Of a stretch of DNA of 64,000 bases, positions 25,101-38,900 are shown piece by piece (positions within the stretch are counted from its first letter, which is position 1; every line of letters starts with the position of its first letter). Location: positions 58,199,352 to 58,263,351 of the forward strand of contig JAPFBE010000003.1 in NCBI GenBank assembly GCA_034336665.1, in the 5' to 3' direction. Under the pieces are notes generated by a model. That model made no database searches, was not told the DNA's origin, and saw nothing but the letters and a program-made list of their open reading frames with translations. The translations under genes were made by a program, and so were the position numbers. This stretch comes from Luscinia megarhynchos (lineage: Eukaryota > Chordata > Aves > Passeriformes > Turdidae).

Positions 25101-26887
25101 TTTGACAAAGGAATGTTCCTTTTACTGTTTCAGCCAAGTGTTGTCTTTTCTGGCTGATCTATTTTCTATCAGACAGAGTGCTTTTATCTGCTTGCCTGTT
25201 TTTATTGCAAGCTCCTTGAGCGAGGACTACACCCTCGGTTTTATATGATGTCATAGATATTATGAGTAATATGAGGAGAGCCAGAGAGCAAGGGGGAGTC
25301 ATTGCAATTTCTGATGGTGATTTCTTCTGTGTGGTTTCGAGCCAGTCAGTTCACCATTGTGTATTTTTCTTTCCTTGCCTCATGTTTTCATCCAACTTGT
25401 CTGCTTAGAAAGGCAGCTTCACAACATAAGACTTGTGTTTGTTTTTACAGCAGGGCCTGCCTGAAGTTGGTGATGCTTTTAGAAGCAAATATATTGCATA
25501 TACAGAAAAAAGAAAAATTTTTTTTTTGGGCATTTGCTATGCCAGGAGCTGTGCAGAGACTGCTCAATTTTACCCATGTTATAGAATAATCCTTGTTCCT
25601 ACTTAGGCTAAAATACATTTTAATCCTTCACACGGGGATTTGTAGATTGAAATCCACACTTCAGTAATAATATAAAGTTTTGTTTGACCCTCATAGATAA
25701 TATCTGTGCCTGCAGCATCATCCAGTTCCAATATTCAGTTTTAGAAGCAGGAGAGCTGGTCATGATGTGGATCTGAGCTAAATTCACTAACTTGTGCATG
25801 TATAAAAATATTTTTTCTTTTTTCTTCCCTGAAAGAAATTTTATTTCACAGCAAATTTTGGCATCTCAAAAAGGGAGTAAAAAACAATTTCATGCTGCTT
25901 AGTTTCTTTGATTAGTTTTTTTAGTTGTGTCTCCCCCTCTTTAGTACTTTTTGTATTATTGCTGTCTTCCTGAATTGTCTTCCTCCAGTATTCCCAGATA
26001 TACAAATCTCTATCACCGCTGTGCCATGTTCCTGGTGTCCTCCTTCACCTTCTCCCCTGCTCTGCTGAGATTCCAGAAACCTTCATGCTCTTCTGTAGCC
26101 ACTGTGTGTCCAGGTCCTGGCTCCCACCAGCGCTTCTGCTGCCTGTGTGCACTGTGCCCTGAAGAACCCTGTCTGTTTTCCAGCAGCACACAAGCTATTT
26201 TGTGACTTGACTACATGTGATCTTGGAATTACCAAGGAAATCCATTTTCCCAAGACAGATTCCATTCCATTCCTCCTACAGGGTTTGCAGCCCTTAGATC
26301 TTTTTGCTTGTTAATACAAACGCTGTCTCTATACCTCCTTCTATCAGCTGTGGCAGCCCTTGGGTTCTGTTTTGTCAGCCAGACCTCTTTAGTCTCTCTT
26401 CTATCTACCTCTTAAGTGCCCCTACCTTCTACCTGCTAAATGATTTAACTTAGAATTTGTGTTAACCGTTTGTGTGATTAACAGGTTTAGCTTTGTGAAA
26501 TGTTTCAGGACAGAACTTGAATAAAAGTTTCCGTATAAAACAAAAAGTTTTGCAAATTATCATCTCAAAAAACTAAATTTGCTCAAGAGGATTCCCAAAG
26601 AGCCAGATTCAGAGCTTCCTGGAGAATTTGGGGAATCCCCAGGATTCTCGAAAGCAGATTTGATTTTACCTGTAATACCGTAAGCAGCCTGTGTCAAAAA
26701 ACAGCAGACAGTGTTGTACAGACCATGGGCTGGAGACAGTGGATTTTAATGGCTTGCTTGGGGTGATTGAAAAGTGTTTGCTTTAGTTTATAAGTAATGT
26801 CTGCAAAGTTAAACAGCTGGTTTCTCTTCACAGTTGCAATTACAAAATATTGCAAGCTCTTGGAGTGAAATTTATATGAAAATACTG

Positions 26888-26893
26888 AATAAA
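26888..26893 (+). terminator. Candidate poly(A) signal, distal
   Basis: Canonical AATAAA followed within 40-50 bases by a GT-rich stretch, a classical arrangement. It is 4.9 kb past the WBP4 stop, so it would need a long WBP4 3' UTR or an unannotated transcript. A second AATAAA is at 26520-26525. Confidence 0.25.
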
Positions 26894-29581
26894 GCTTTCA
26901 TTTGTCCAATCTGCATTAGATCGTGTATCTGTTCAGGGGCTTTAGGGCAACCTGAGAGATTTAGGGGTGCAGATTCTGTTCAAAATGGGGTCTGGGGTAA
27001 ATATAAACTAAAATAGTTTATTAAAATGTAAATGCTTATTAAAAATAAATAGTTTTATTTTGTAGCTACTAACAGAATGTCTGTGTGCCTTCCTGTAGCA
27101 CCTTAAGCAGTAACTGGAAATTGATTTATTCTGTGCATCAATTATGAGGAACAAAAACCCTGGGTTTAAATTTTTTATTTAAAAATTTTTAACTGAGTTC
27201 AGGTTAGGATTTGTTGTAGTTACAGTTAGCAACATTCAAAATAAAGCTGAATATATGAGCTTTTTGATTATAACCGACTGTGATTCAGTATTGCCTATTT
27301 GCTGGCCTTAGGAGCAATAAGCAGTGCTCTGAGAGTCAAGTACACACTCGATGACTCAATGAAAGCAGTCGAGGCGAGCTACCCGGGCTGCCCTCCTTTT
27401 GCAGAGGGTAAACATCCATCTCTCCACTGCCATGGACGGGCTGCTCCTTCCAGGCACACGCAGCTTTGTCTGGCTTCCCTGCTGGCTGGGTGAGATGCTG
27501 CTGCTGAAGCCTCAGCAGAGACACGAAAGAGAGCCAGGAGCTGCATCTCCTATCAATCAGCAGGATCTGCAGAGCGGTGAGGTTGGTGCCTTGCACAAGC
27601 TGTGATGTCTGTGGGTAAGGTCCCCGGACGGTGCTGAGGGGAAGCCAGGCAGATGGGTGGTAGTTCATGTTTTGTAACACTCTTTGGCAAGGAAAGCTGC
27701 AGGAGAAGGCTGTTTTGGGCAGAGGAACCTTCTCCTGCTCTGTTGTGCTGTTCCCCGGGGCTATTTGTTCTTTCCCAAGAAACTGTTTCCCTTTTCCTCC
27801 ACGTGTTTTGTAACTGTAATTTTTCCTGCTATGGATTTTGCTGCTGCAAGTCCTGATTGCTTTTAAGAACCAAAAAGCCCAAGTTGAAATATTTCATTCC
27901 CAAAACTCCTCAGAAATAGCAGCGTTATGCTCTTGCTTGAGGGCAAATGCCAGGCCATGGTCAAACAATCTCTCAGCTCTTACATCCCACAGAAAAGCTG
28001 TGGTGGAAAAGCCTAGAATAAAATACAGCTTCAATATTTGTTAAGTTTGGAGAAAACAATTTCAAATAACATGTTCTCAATAAGGAGAAGTAAGTATATC
28101 TGGTTTTAGCAAAGCAGAGCCTTGCAGGCAGTGGCCTCCAGTAGAAGTGTTTCCACTCTATCCAAACTGTCATACCCGTATTTTTCTGACATACACATGT
28201 ATATGCATTTGCAGGAAAAGCTTAGGACAAACACCCTTCAGGATCTCCAGGCTGGCAGAAGGGACTCAGCTTCTAAATTTCAATACCTAAATCTGGGACA
28301 TCCAAAACTTATTAAGGAGGGGAGATGCTGCCTGCTTTCCCTCTTCTCATCACTCTGCACAAAACCATCAACAAAAAAGGACTACAGAAAATTAATCAAT
28401 CGCAAATATCCACAAGGTCCTGCAGAAATATCACTACCTTCCAGTAAAATAAACAAGGCTCAAATTTTTAAGTGTTTCAATAATTTTTCATAGTAAAGAA
28501 CTTCATAGACACTAACTAATCCTGAAAGTGGAATCTTAGTATTTTAAAAGTTTTAAGAAGTTTCAAGAGAAACTTAGAAATGTTTGAGAGATACAATTAA
28601 TAAAATTAATTGGTGCATTTACTTGCATAATGGAAGTGAACATGGTAATTGGATAACCATATTAGCTGGATATTCTCCTATTACAGCTAATCATATTAGT
28701 TATTGCCAGTCTGTTGGCACTGCAAGAAGTAAAAGCTCAGTTGCAGATCTCTCTGGAGGGTTCTTTTTCTGGACTGCTTACTGAAAGAAGTCAAAGTCCA
28801 AATGAATTCTGCATTGCACAGTAATAAGTTCCCTGGTTGACTTGCAGAGCTACCAATTAAAAAAACCAAAAACCAACCAACTCAACCGAAGCCCCAAAGC
28901 TTTTGTAATCAAAGTGTTGGAATTGTCAAAACAAAGCTTGCTGATAAGAACACACAAAAGAATGGAAAATTGCAGAATGGAAGAACTGAGTATAATTTTC
29001 CTGCTTTATTCCTGTTACAAATTCTATCTTTCTTAATATAGCTGAATAATGTTACAATTGTTGCTCTATATAGAGCAATAAAAGCTACACCCTTTAGAAG
29101 AACATTTCCTCACACATCGTTCCTGATTACAGAATAAATATGCAAATATAAATCAAACAAGGCATAAATGAAACAATGAACAGGTTCTTCTTGTGCAGAA
29201 GACAGTACAGAGCAGCTTTCCAGTAGAACCTAGGACAAGCAGGATGAAAAGAGGATGCCACAATCTGGCAAGTGAACTGCAGCACAGGGCCAGTCCTACC
29301 ACAAGCTGACCCAAGTACTCCTGGAAGAAATTTAATAGGCTTGTCTCTTAACATTCTGGCCCCTTCACTCCTTTTGTTTTTGTATATTTACTCTAAAAAA
29401 AAAAAGGCATCATAATACAAAGTTATTTCTAAGGGATTTAATTTAGGAAGTTCACACAATAAGTGGAAAAAAATAAATAGTATTCATGAGGCCAAGTTCT
29501 AGGCTATGTTAGGGGAGTTCAATTTCTTTCACCTGGAGAGGAACATCTCCCACCACCAAACAAAAAGTGCACTACATGGTA

Positions 29582-29587
29582 TTTATT
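29582..29587 (-). terminator. MTRF1: Candidate MTRF1 poly(A) signal
   Basis: The plus strand reads TTTATT, which is AATAAA on the minus strand, about 285 bases beyond the MTRF1 stop. A closer variant, ATTAAA on the minus strand, lies at 29787-29792. Either could end the mRNA. Confidence 0.35.
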
Positions 29588-29869
29588 CTGCTCCACCACC
29601 ACAATTCTGTGCCTTTCCAGCTGCAATACTGTCAAGAGAAGGTCCAGCTTAAAAAAGCCCAGCTGCCAAGACAGGAGGAGTGTGCAAACAGAACTCCAAG
29701 CTGCCAGGGCTGCTACAATAAACTCAACCCACTTGCACCAAGATATAAAAATAATAGGATCACACACTGAAAAACTGAGAAATAGGTTTTAATCAACATA
29801 TCATCTGAAAAATACATCTGTTCTATTGGGCTACCAAACACAATTCTGTTTTAATTCTACTTGAGGTCT

Positions 29870-29989
29870 TCAGCCTCCTCCTTCTAAAGCCTGCAAATTT
29901 TCTAGATATTGGGTGACAGCCTCTATCTCTGCAAACTCCAGTAGTCTGTTGATTAGCTTATCCAGTGCTTCTTTTCCACTTAGAATTTC
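29870..29989 (-). CDS. MTRF1: MTRF1 last exon
   Basis: Residues 416-454, starting [18 protein letters not shown] and ending LEGGG before TGA (29872-29870). It follows acceptor TTTCATAG. This is the C-terminal helix of the release-factor family. Confidence 0.94.
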   Translation of the reverse strand, partial: EILSGKEALDKLINRLLEFAEIEAVTQYLENLQALEGGG

Positions 29990-32900
29990 CTATGAAAAAA
30001 AAATAGACAAAAGCATTACTGACTGTCCTTCAGCATTATTCTGAAACACCAACTACTCAAACCCCTGAAATGCACTTTGCCTGCAGTCCCTCCACTTGCT
30101 CATCCTTGCAGGTTTCTCCCATGCAAAAGCAGCAGTGGTGCACAGCAGCAGGACAACAGCTGCCTGATGCATTCTGGCAGCAACAAAAACAGCTACTGCC
30201 CTGCTTTTGGGTAACCCTTGCACTTACTTGATAATTCCCTGCAAGAACAATCAAGGAGTTGAGGAACCTCATTCAAATACTGTTGTCTATGGCAAGAGTG
30301 AAGCTGTTTTCAAGCAAAGCTTGACTAACTCTTGTTAGGCAGTTTATGGTTCCAGTTTCACTCCAGAAAGGTCTAAACACTAAGTAACTGACTAACAAAA
30401 GCCACTTTTATGCAATCATGGAACTATTTCTTCTGCCATGGTATTCTGCACTCCAATTACTATGAACCATTCAGTATGCCCTGCATTATCTGGAGTTACC
30501 CAGGACACCTGTGGGTACAGTTTAAAAAATGTTGCTCCTTATGCAGCAGCACTTACAGCAAACTGGATACCTAAACAAAAACATTGAGGGATCACCCTAA
30601 ACTTTGTTTATCATAAATTTAATACAAAAAAGTCCAATATTATGTGGTTTTGGTTTTTTTTTTTTTTCCATTGTAAAAACCCCCAATAAACAGAATCATA
30701 GAATGGCCTGGGTTGGAACGTACAGTCAAGATCATCCAGTTCCAACCCCTCCTGCCATGGGCAGGGACACCTTTCACTAGACCAAGTTGCTCAAAGCCAC
30801 ATCCAACCTGGCCTTGAACACTGCTAGGGATGAGGCATCCACAGCTTCACTGGGGGGTTACCTGCTCCACTGTCTCTTCACCCTCACAGTAAAGAAATTT
30901 TTCCTAATATCTAATCTAAATACACCCTATTTTAGTTTGAAGTCATTCCCCATTGTCCTGTTACTACATGCTCTTGTAAACATCACCCTCTTTCTTGAAG
31001 GATCTCTTTGAGTACTGGAAGGCTGCAATTAGATCACCCCAAAGCTTTCTCTTTTTGCAGGCTGAACAATCAGTAAGATTCAAGCCATATGTCGATATTT
31101 ACTCAGAAACAAGATCTTAGATAATCTTAAAATGAAAACATTCAGTTTCAGTTTCTTTTAACGTGGCCTGTGATGCAAACATAAAAGTTTTTCTCATTCT
31201 TTACTCCAGCATTAGGAGGAGGAAAGAATGGTCTAACAAAAATAAAAAGTCCTTCCTGTCAGGTTTTTGGTTTTGGTATACTATGCTTTAAGAATCTCAA
31301 ATGTCACTTGCCCAGTTTGGCCAAAGGACTCATGGATGTCATTAAGGACTACATGCTTGATCACTTTCCACTCGTATAGCAGGAGAAAAAACACAGAGAA
31401 GTAAGCCAATGAGCTGCAGCTTGTGCCAGTAATCTCTAAGACTACAAGAAGGCAGGAAAGAAAGTTTAAACTTTCTAAATGTAGCATTCTGTCAGAGCAC
31501 AACTGGCTACTCTATACCATATATATATATATATATATCTTCAGTTGTGCACACTAAGTTAATTTTTTCTTCTTATGGTAAACCTAAGTATCTAAATACT
31601 CTCATAAGCAACCCTTACCTTGATATTGCGTGCATCATAGGAGATCCTGTGGTCAGTGACTCTGTCCTGGGTGAAGTTGTAAGTACGAATTCTCTCTGAC
31701 TGGGCTCTTGTTCCCAACTGCAGCAAAGCAGGAAAAAACAAAATCTGTTGTGTTTTAAAAAGAACAAATACTTCTCTAGAACAGGATACTTAAAATAAAC
31801 TGTAATGGATCAGCCTGTTCCAACTACCAACCTAGTGGTTGCTGGCTTGGCACATGGGATTTTTTAAAATATTGTGGCATTACTGAACTGCATTGTTTGT
31901 GATTCTGTATCACAGACCAAGTTTCTATATCCTCCAGCACATTTCTGTTCCAGCTCTGTAGCTGAAAGAACCACGTAACTCTCAAAGGTCGTGTAAAGTA
32001 AAAAACTCCTTACTTCAAAAAATATACAAGTGGGGTTTTCTGGGGGGATGCAGCTTCCACATCAAAATAATGAAAATTGGCTCCATTAATAAGAAGCAGC
32101 ACAGTCAACGTGTGGCTGTCAGAAATCAGCACCAAAAGAGATTTAGAGTAAGAAGTTAAGTTACCCTCTAGTGGTGAAGTGTGAGAGTGCAAACAGCAAT
32201 TCTAACTTTTGAAACAGAAACCCAAATGTAGCACTGTTGGGGTTAAACACTTCAGTAAACAATGTAGCCTCCACTAAAATGGAGAGTTAAATGCTAAAAA
32301 ACGCTCAAAGAAATAAACAGGTGTCCGTTTCAGTGGGATTTGGTGAAAATTTCATCTGCACTCAACATGTGTATTTTAGAACATGGAATTTCTGGAATAA
32401 ATTCTGAAACATTAGGAAAGGCAATTTACTTTTGCCTTATTTTTAACACTAGTAATATAAATATACATAAATATATATATAAATATATCTATATTATATA
32501 AATAAATTAATATTTATATAAATGCTGATACAAATATTACTACAAATAATAATACAAATATTAATACAAAAACCTAAGTCCTTTATGCAGCTTTGAAGGT
32601 TCTCAGACTGAAATTAATAACAAAAGATAAATGGCTCACTGCTTACAACATGGGGTTAATAATCTGCAGGGACAATATGCTTAAATGCAACCTGAAGTAA
32701 GTGATTTAATAGCCGAGATGGAAAATCTGGAGTAATATTGTGAAGCATTTCTATTCCAACAGATCGCTGTTGAAATTTGAACCACAAACAGGAAAATACT
32801 CAAAGAATGGGAAAAGAATGACATTTCAAGAAAAAAGCACACCTTGCAGCCTAAGGAGGTAAATCTTCCAGAAGCTGTTTCTTCCTCAAAATGTTACCTA

Positions 32901-35900
32901 AACTGTATCAAAGAAGCGGCTACTTAATTGCATAGTGGCAGGATTGTTTATTTACTTGTTTCTTTCAGTAGCTCCCTATGGCCTTAAAACGCTCTTTTTA
33001 AAAACTTCTGAGAACTCCTGATCCTAGTTTTCATTGAATGTAACTTCTTAATGGGGCCATTCACTACACGATGTTGAATTTACTCTTTTGAAAAATTTCA
33101 GCCAGCCTTTTGACTCTTCTTTCCAGCCACAGGTGATGTCTTCTTTCCATTGCCTGAGAAGCCTACAATAGCACTGAACTGGGCTAAGTAGAGGCAGACT
33201 TACCATGTTAAGAACAAGATTCTCCTCCCTTGCAAGCACCCCTAGCTAGACACACACTCTCACTTGCTCTGTCCCTGTCACCCAAAAAGATCAGAACCAA
33301 ATCTACAACCCAACCCCCCCTCCAGCTCCCAGGCACCACTTGTCCTCACCTGCAGTTTCCTGGCGCTCTGCTCCTGGCTGAGCTGCTTTTCAATGAGCTG
33401 CTGGTACAGCTTGGCTCTCAGTGTCCGCAGAGCTGATTCCTTGTTCATCAGCTGGGACCGCTCCTGCTGGCACTCAACTGCCAGTCCTTCACAGAGCACC
33501 CAAGAGCCCATTATTACAAAGAACAAACACGCTGAATTAATTCTAATGCATTAGGCAAATGAAACCTACTGGAGTGCTGGTTTGTAGGGCCTTTCAGCTG
33601 TAGAATAAAAACTCATTTTAACACACTGGCCAGAACCATTAGCGAGTTTTTAAACTTGTCACAGCTGCAACGGGGGGCTTTGTTCTGTGCTACAGAAAAG
33701 TCAGGGATATTTTAAAATTTCATGAAGCAAACAAGCTTCTGACCCTTGCCTGTAGAAACTGAGTCCACTCCAATGAGATGTCATATGTTAAAAATGCAAT
33801 TTGAACAGTCTACAAGAGCATGTTTAAAAGAGTGTAACACCAGTTTTTAAAATCTTAGTCCAGATAAGCTCTTGGAGACTGGAAAATTCATTATTATAGG
33901 AAAAAGGAGTGCCTAATCAACACTGGTGAGTCTTGAACTTAATTATGAAAAATGAGATAAAACAAAATAAAGGTCTTTAAAAGAAATGTATCATTTCTCA
34001 TTTGATTTCTGAAAGAAAAAGGCATATAGGGAACAGCTGTTTTCAGGTCACTACTGGAATTTCCCATGCCTAAAAGTGATTCTGCTTCTGTACAGAGAGA
34101 AGCTCACTGAGCTTCAATAAAACACATCCCAAAAAAGAGTGGTCCAGTCTACACAGTACCTTCTCATCAATATACATTTTCCTTTCTGTCCAACATATGA
34201 TAGCATTATCTAGTATTGATTGAAAATCTTCAAGCCTTCTTTTTATCAGCCATGTAACTGCACAGATTCCAGCTAGGCTAAGAATGCCTTTGCTTGCCAG
34301 TGGCCATTACTGCTGAAGGTACAGAGCACACAGTGCAAATTATTTACATCTACCCTGTCCCTGTTACCCTCCATTTGTTCTTTCATCCTTCAAAGACAGT
34401 GTGTTCATGACACACTCCCTCTAAAGACAAAACTGGCATAATCACTCTGCCCCTGGCACACAGCCCCTTTCTCACACTGCCTGGCTACAGAGAGACAGAA
34501 CCAGAAGGGGCTACCTCTCTTTTTCTGATATAACGTCCAGATCTGCAAGAGAAAACCTGCAGGATCACAAGCTTCCTTTTCAAGATACAGATTCAGTGTG
34601 ATTAAAAGTACGAAGTACAGCCAGACTCACCCGTGGGAAGGTGCACAATCCTCACAGCACTATCAGTTTTGTTAACATGTTGCCCTCCTGCTCCTTTGGC
34701 TCTGAATGTGTCTATACGCAAATCTTTGGGATCCACTTTAACATCAACCTAGAATCAAAGAAAATGACTACTTCCTGCTCATTCTAAAAATATTTGGATG
34801 TCAGTGACACTTAGCATTAATAAGAAATCTCTTCTCAAAAAATTGCTCCTTTACAACTGTTCCTAAGTAACAGTCAATCATTATAATTTAAAAAATGCAG
34901 TGGCAAATATCTCTGAAAAGCAAATAATGCCTTAAAGATTTCACTTAGTTTTTCCAACTCTTACTCCAGCTCTTTCACAAAAAAAGATATATGTATGTGT
35001 GAAACAAAACAAAATCACTGTTTTGCAAAACCACTAGCTTTAGCAGAGAGACTAAGAAATAAGCAAATATTTAAAAACTACTTCTAAACAGCAGTGCAAG
35101 GATCATGTTTATGAGTCAAGCCTGAATGATTCTTGCAACAGTACTTAGAACCATCTGAGGAGAAAATAGGTATATCTAGATCCATTTAAGTAAGGATTGC
35201 CACACTGGAAATAGGAGTCCATGATGACCTGGACCATAGTCTGAGCTCAGTGGATGGGAAAGGAACGTTCAGATCTGATCAATGTTGCAAGGAAAGTATT
35301 ATGAAGAAGCAGGAGAAGGTGCAGGTAAAGCCTACAGGATCTGGATTTTGTTGGGGTTTTTTTTCTGTGTAAATTGGTGGTCTGAGTGAGAACTGTTGGT
35401 ATCAGTGAGATCTCAGACAGACTAGCTAACATACTCATTCACATTCAAGGGAGACTGTCCTTGATTTACCAGAGAAGGACAGCAATAATTTAAATGAAAC
35501 AAAAAAAAAATTAAAAAGGATGTACAGGATCACATTACTATGCAACACCGAGTACTTTCTTGGATATATTCTGTGTCTTAATAGGGGATATAATTTAAAA
35601 TTGGCTTACTCATAGCAGTGAGCCTTGTCAGTGTTGGGGCTGGAACACTTAATGAAATGATCATTCACTCATATGCCATTTCAGGCAACAGCAAATCTCT
35701 GAAAAGTTGCTTCTGATGATCCATTTATACATGTAAGGTACAGAGCCAAGGACTATCACTTCCCAGAGTCAGAGCACTTGCGATTCATTTGCTGGGACTT
35801 GCACAAAGCACTTGGTTATCAGTGAAACCCCCAAAACAGTAACATGGTTTTAAATAACACCTACTCCAATGCCAAAATGGATGAGCAGGGGTTCAGCACC

Positions 35901-38900
35901 ACCTTACCATGCCAATGAAGAGTTTACCTCCTCTGGCTGAGGGAGGACAATGACTGACATTGTCCCAGTGTGAATACGCTGCATTCTTGCCGACATGCCT
36001 GTCTCAGGGATTCGCTGGACTCGGTGAGTCCCTCCTTCATACTTCAGATGCCTGTAGACATTCTCTCCTGAAATATGAGCAGCAGCATGATGCAAGCCTC
36101 CTGGAGAGACAAACAGTGTGTGACAAATACAGCAGAGAAACACTGCTTTCAATGTCATTGTGGTGGAACCTCTGAAGAGCTGCTGTACCGATCTCAGCCG
36201 GCGTGTAGTTCACGACGTCAAACGTCCAACGCTTGTAGTCGGCGTAGTTCTGGTACATCTCAAACATCTCTTTAGTGAACTGTTGGCAGATGTCCCCTAA
36301 AAATCAAAACATAAACAGCAGTTTTTAGATTTAGCTGCAACTCTAATCCCAGTCATTAGGCAGGTCATCTTCAGAAAGTATTACTTTATGTCAATAAAAG
36401 TATAAAAAAAGCATTAAGAATAACCCATAAGAGGTTTAATGGAGTTGGATAGAGGTTGGAAGTAATCTTCACTGTAGGGGCTTTGCTGACCTCCAGTTGT
36501 TCTGCCAGCTGTCACTTCTAATATGACAGGACTTCTATCATATTTTTCCTTTGGCACTAGAAGCTGGAAAAGCTGAAAAAAAAAAGAATGCCGTTATCTC
36601 CTTCATGACCCTGGATCTTCTCTTAATCAAATTTACAGTCAGCTTTCACAATTGCCACAGCCTGAGCACACACAACCACTGACTTCCTTTAGCAAGCTAG
36701 TTAAGTAGGACTAAAAACCGTCCAATGACCATTGCAACTCAGTGCAGTCAGTGTGGAAATGCAACATGCTAGTGCATCCACATGAAAACTAGCTGAAAAT
36801 CCAGTCCTGCCAAGTCAGGTGCCAGGCCATCCACCTCAGCCCCCAGATACCTATGAAGACAAAGTTATTGCCAACCCAGCCAATCTTTACATTAATCTTC
36901 TTCTTCAGAAAGTCACATTTTATATTATTTTCAGTCTGGGTATAGAAATGAGCCCAAACACAGTGGTCTCCATGGAATTGTTTCAACTTCTTTGCTTATA
37001 TTTTCCCCACTCATGGGGTGCTGTCAGCTGAAGAGTAAATAAAAGACTGTAAGTTCCAACCAGAAATCCTTCAAGAGTGCATGCTCCACTGCCACAAACA
37101 GTTACTAGGATGTCAAGTCTCAGTAGCACAGACTCACCACTTTTTTAATCCCCTTCAGTACTTGCAGACAGACAAGCAAGAAAGAGAAATTATTCAATTA
37201 ATCATCTTCTAAGACACAATTGTCACTAAGAAGCTTACTAATAATTAATATTGCCACTTCTTTTCAGGAAGAATACAGAAGCTGGACTTCTGTTTCATTA
37301 AACTCAAGTGTCAGAATCTATTGGTAAGATCATAAAGGAAAGGTTTTCAGACATCTTTATTTACAAAGCTGTAAAATTTTACCTCAGGCTCACCTTTCTG
37401 CACAACATGTTCATTTTTTTATCCAGGCCTTTCTTCTCTTCTAAGGCAAGTTCTAGAAGCTGTTTCTCATCTCTGCTGTCTAGCTCTAAATTCCAACAAC
37501 AGGAATAGATTGTTAGCCAATCTCACCTAGAGCAAATTATAACACAGCTGTCCAAAGACAGGCACTGCAGCACAGAAAAGCTTGTAGTGTTTTGCCAGCA
37601 TGAAATACTCAAATAAGAGCAGCCCAAGCTAGGATGCACATGCTAACTCAATGATGATACTTCCCAGGTGTCCTAGAAGGAGCAGCAGATATTTTACCTG
37701 TGATTAGACTGCCCTTCCCACATTTTAGAGCTTACTAACAAGCTATGGCACTTTCTCATGTAAAGCTCACAGGAGCCCCAAGCCTTTTCTGCCATAGGAG
37801 GCTCCAGGTTACAGTAACAAAAAATGCTGATCAATAGCAATAGATTATACACTAAGTAGGAACTTGGAAGACAGTTGAAGTCAAGTAGAAAACCTGTCAC
37901 TGCTAAAAAATAGGAACCTCCCTCTCCTCTTCATCTTTTTTTCCACATTTCTACTCACCAGAAAGTGAAACAATTCAACTCACTGAAACTAAAAAAGCAA
38001 ATCTGGTTGAATAAACGCACGTTTTGCCATACCAAGTGGAACTAGATTTAAATTACAACTGGCCAATTACCAACACAGATGAGGAGGGAATGGTTGAAGC
38101 CAGCTTTGAGCAGCTGGGAGAAAAAGTGAGGGAAGAAAGCAACAAAGAGGAGGTGAAAACCTTCTGCCTTGTGGCCAGCATGGAAAGCCTAGGTTTGTCT
38201 CAGATGCAGCATAAACCCAGACTCTCAAATCACTTCTAGCTGGTCCAAAATGTTTATTGATCAGTTAGATTAAGAGTATCAAATTAACTACTGTCAACAG
38301 CACTGAGAGATGGTCTGGTGGTGACCAATGAGCTTCAGGTTCAAAGGATTGGTATTCCATTCCTACCTCCCTGCAAAACAGAATTCACTTAACCTACCTC
38401 GTGACTCACATCACCAGAGGGAAAGTGGGAAATATTTTTCTGCTTCACTGAGTGTTGCAAATATAAAATCCTACATCAATTGTCAGGAATTCAGGTACTA
38501 GGGAGAAGAGGGTCAGTTAGGGAGCTAAGTGGAAAACAGTGAAGAGCCAAATGAAGGGGACATCTGTTTTTTAACTTGGCAACAGGAAAAATGGTATAGA
38601 CAAAAATTTGTTTGGCTCTATTTAATTAATTTATTGGCTGTTATGTTTTACCATTCTTTTTCCTTCTTTCAACTAGAACTTGTTCCATCCCTCCACATCA
38701 TAATTTATGGAATTAGAAAAATTCTTCATTGTATTTATTTGATCCAAAAACAGCCTTTCTATATGAAATATGAATTTTCCAGAGTTTTCTTAATACTTTT
38801 TAATTCTTTCAAGAACATTTCTTTTTCAGCATTAAATTTCTTCTCTTATCTCCTTCACTCTTTCTCCTCTTTTCTCCAGTGAAGAAAATTAGAGAGGGTT

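Larger units (their letters stand above)
22035..29869. other. Convergent WBP4-MTRF1 spacer and 3' UTRs
   Basis: The first part is the WBP4 3' UTR and the last few hundred bases are the MTRF1 3' UTR, read leftward. No reading frame here exceeds about 125 codons and none resembles a known protein. KBTBD6 and KBTBD7, which sit between these genes in mammals as large single-exon genes, are not present. I see no CR1 copy or RNA gene in this stretch. Confidence 0.6.
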
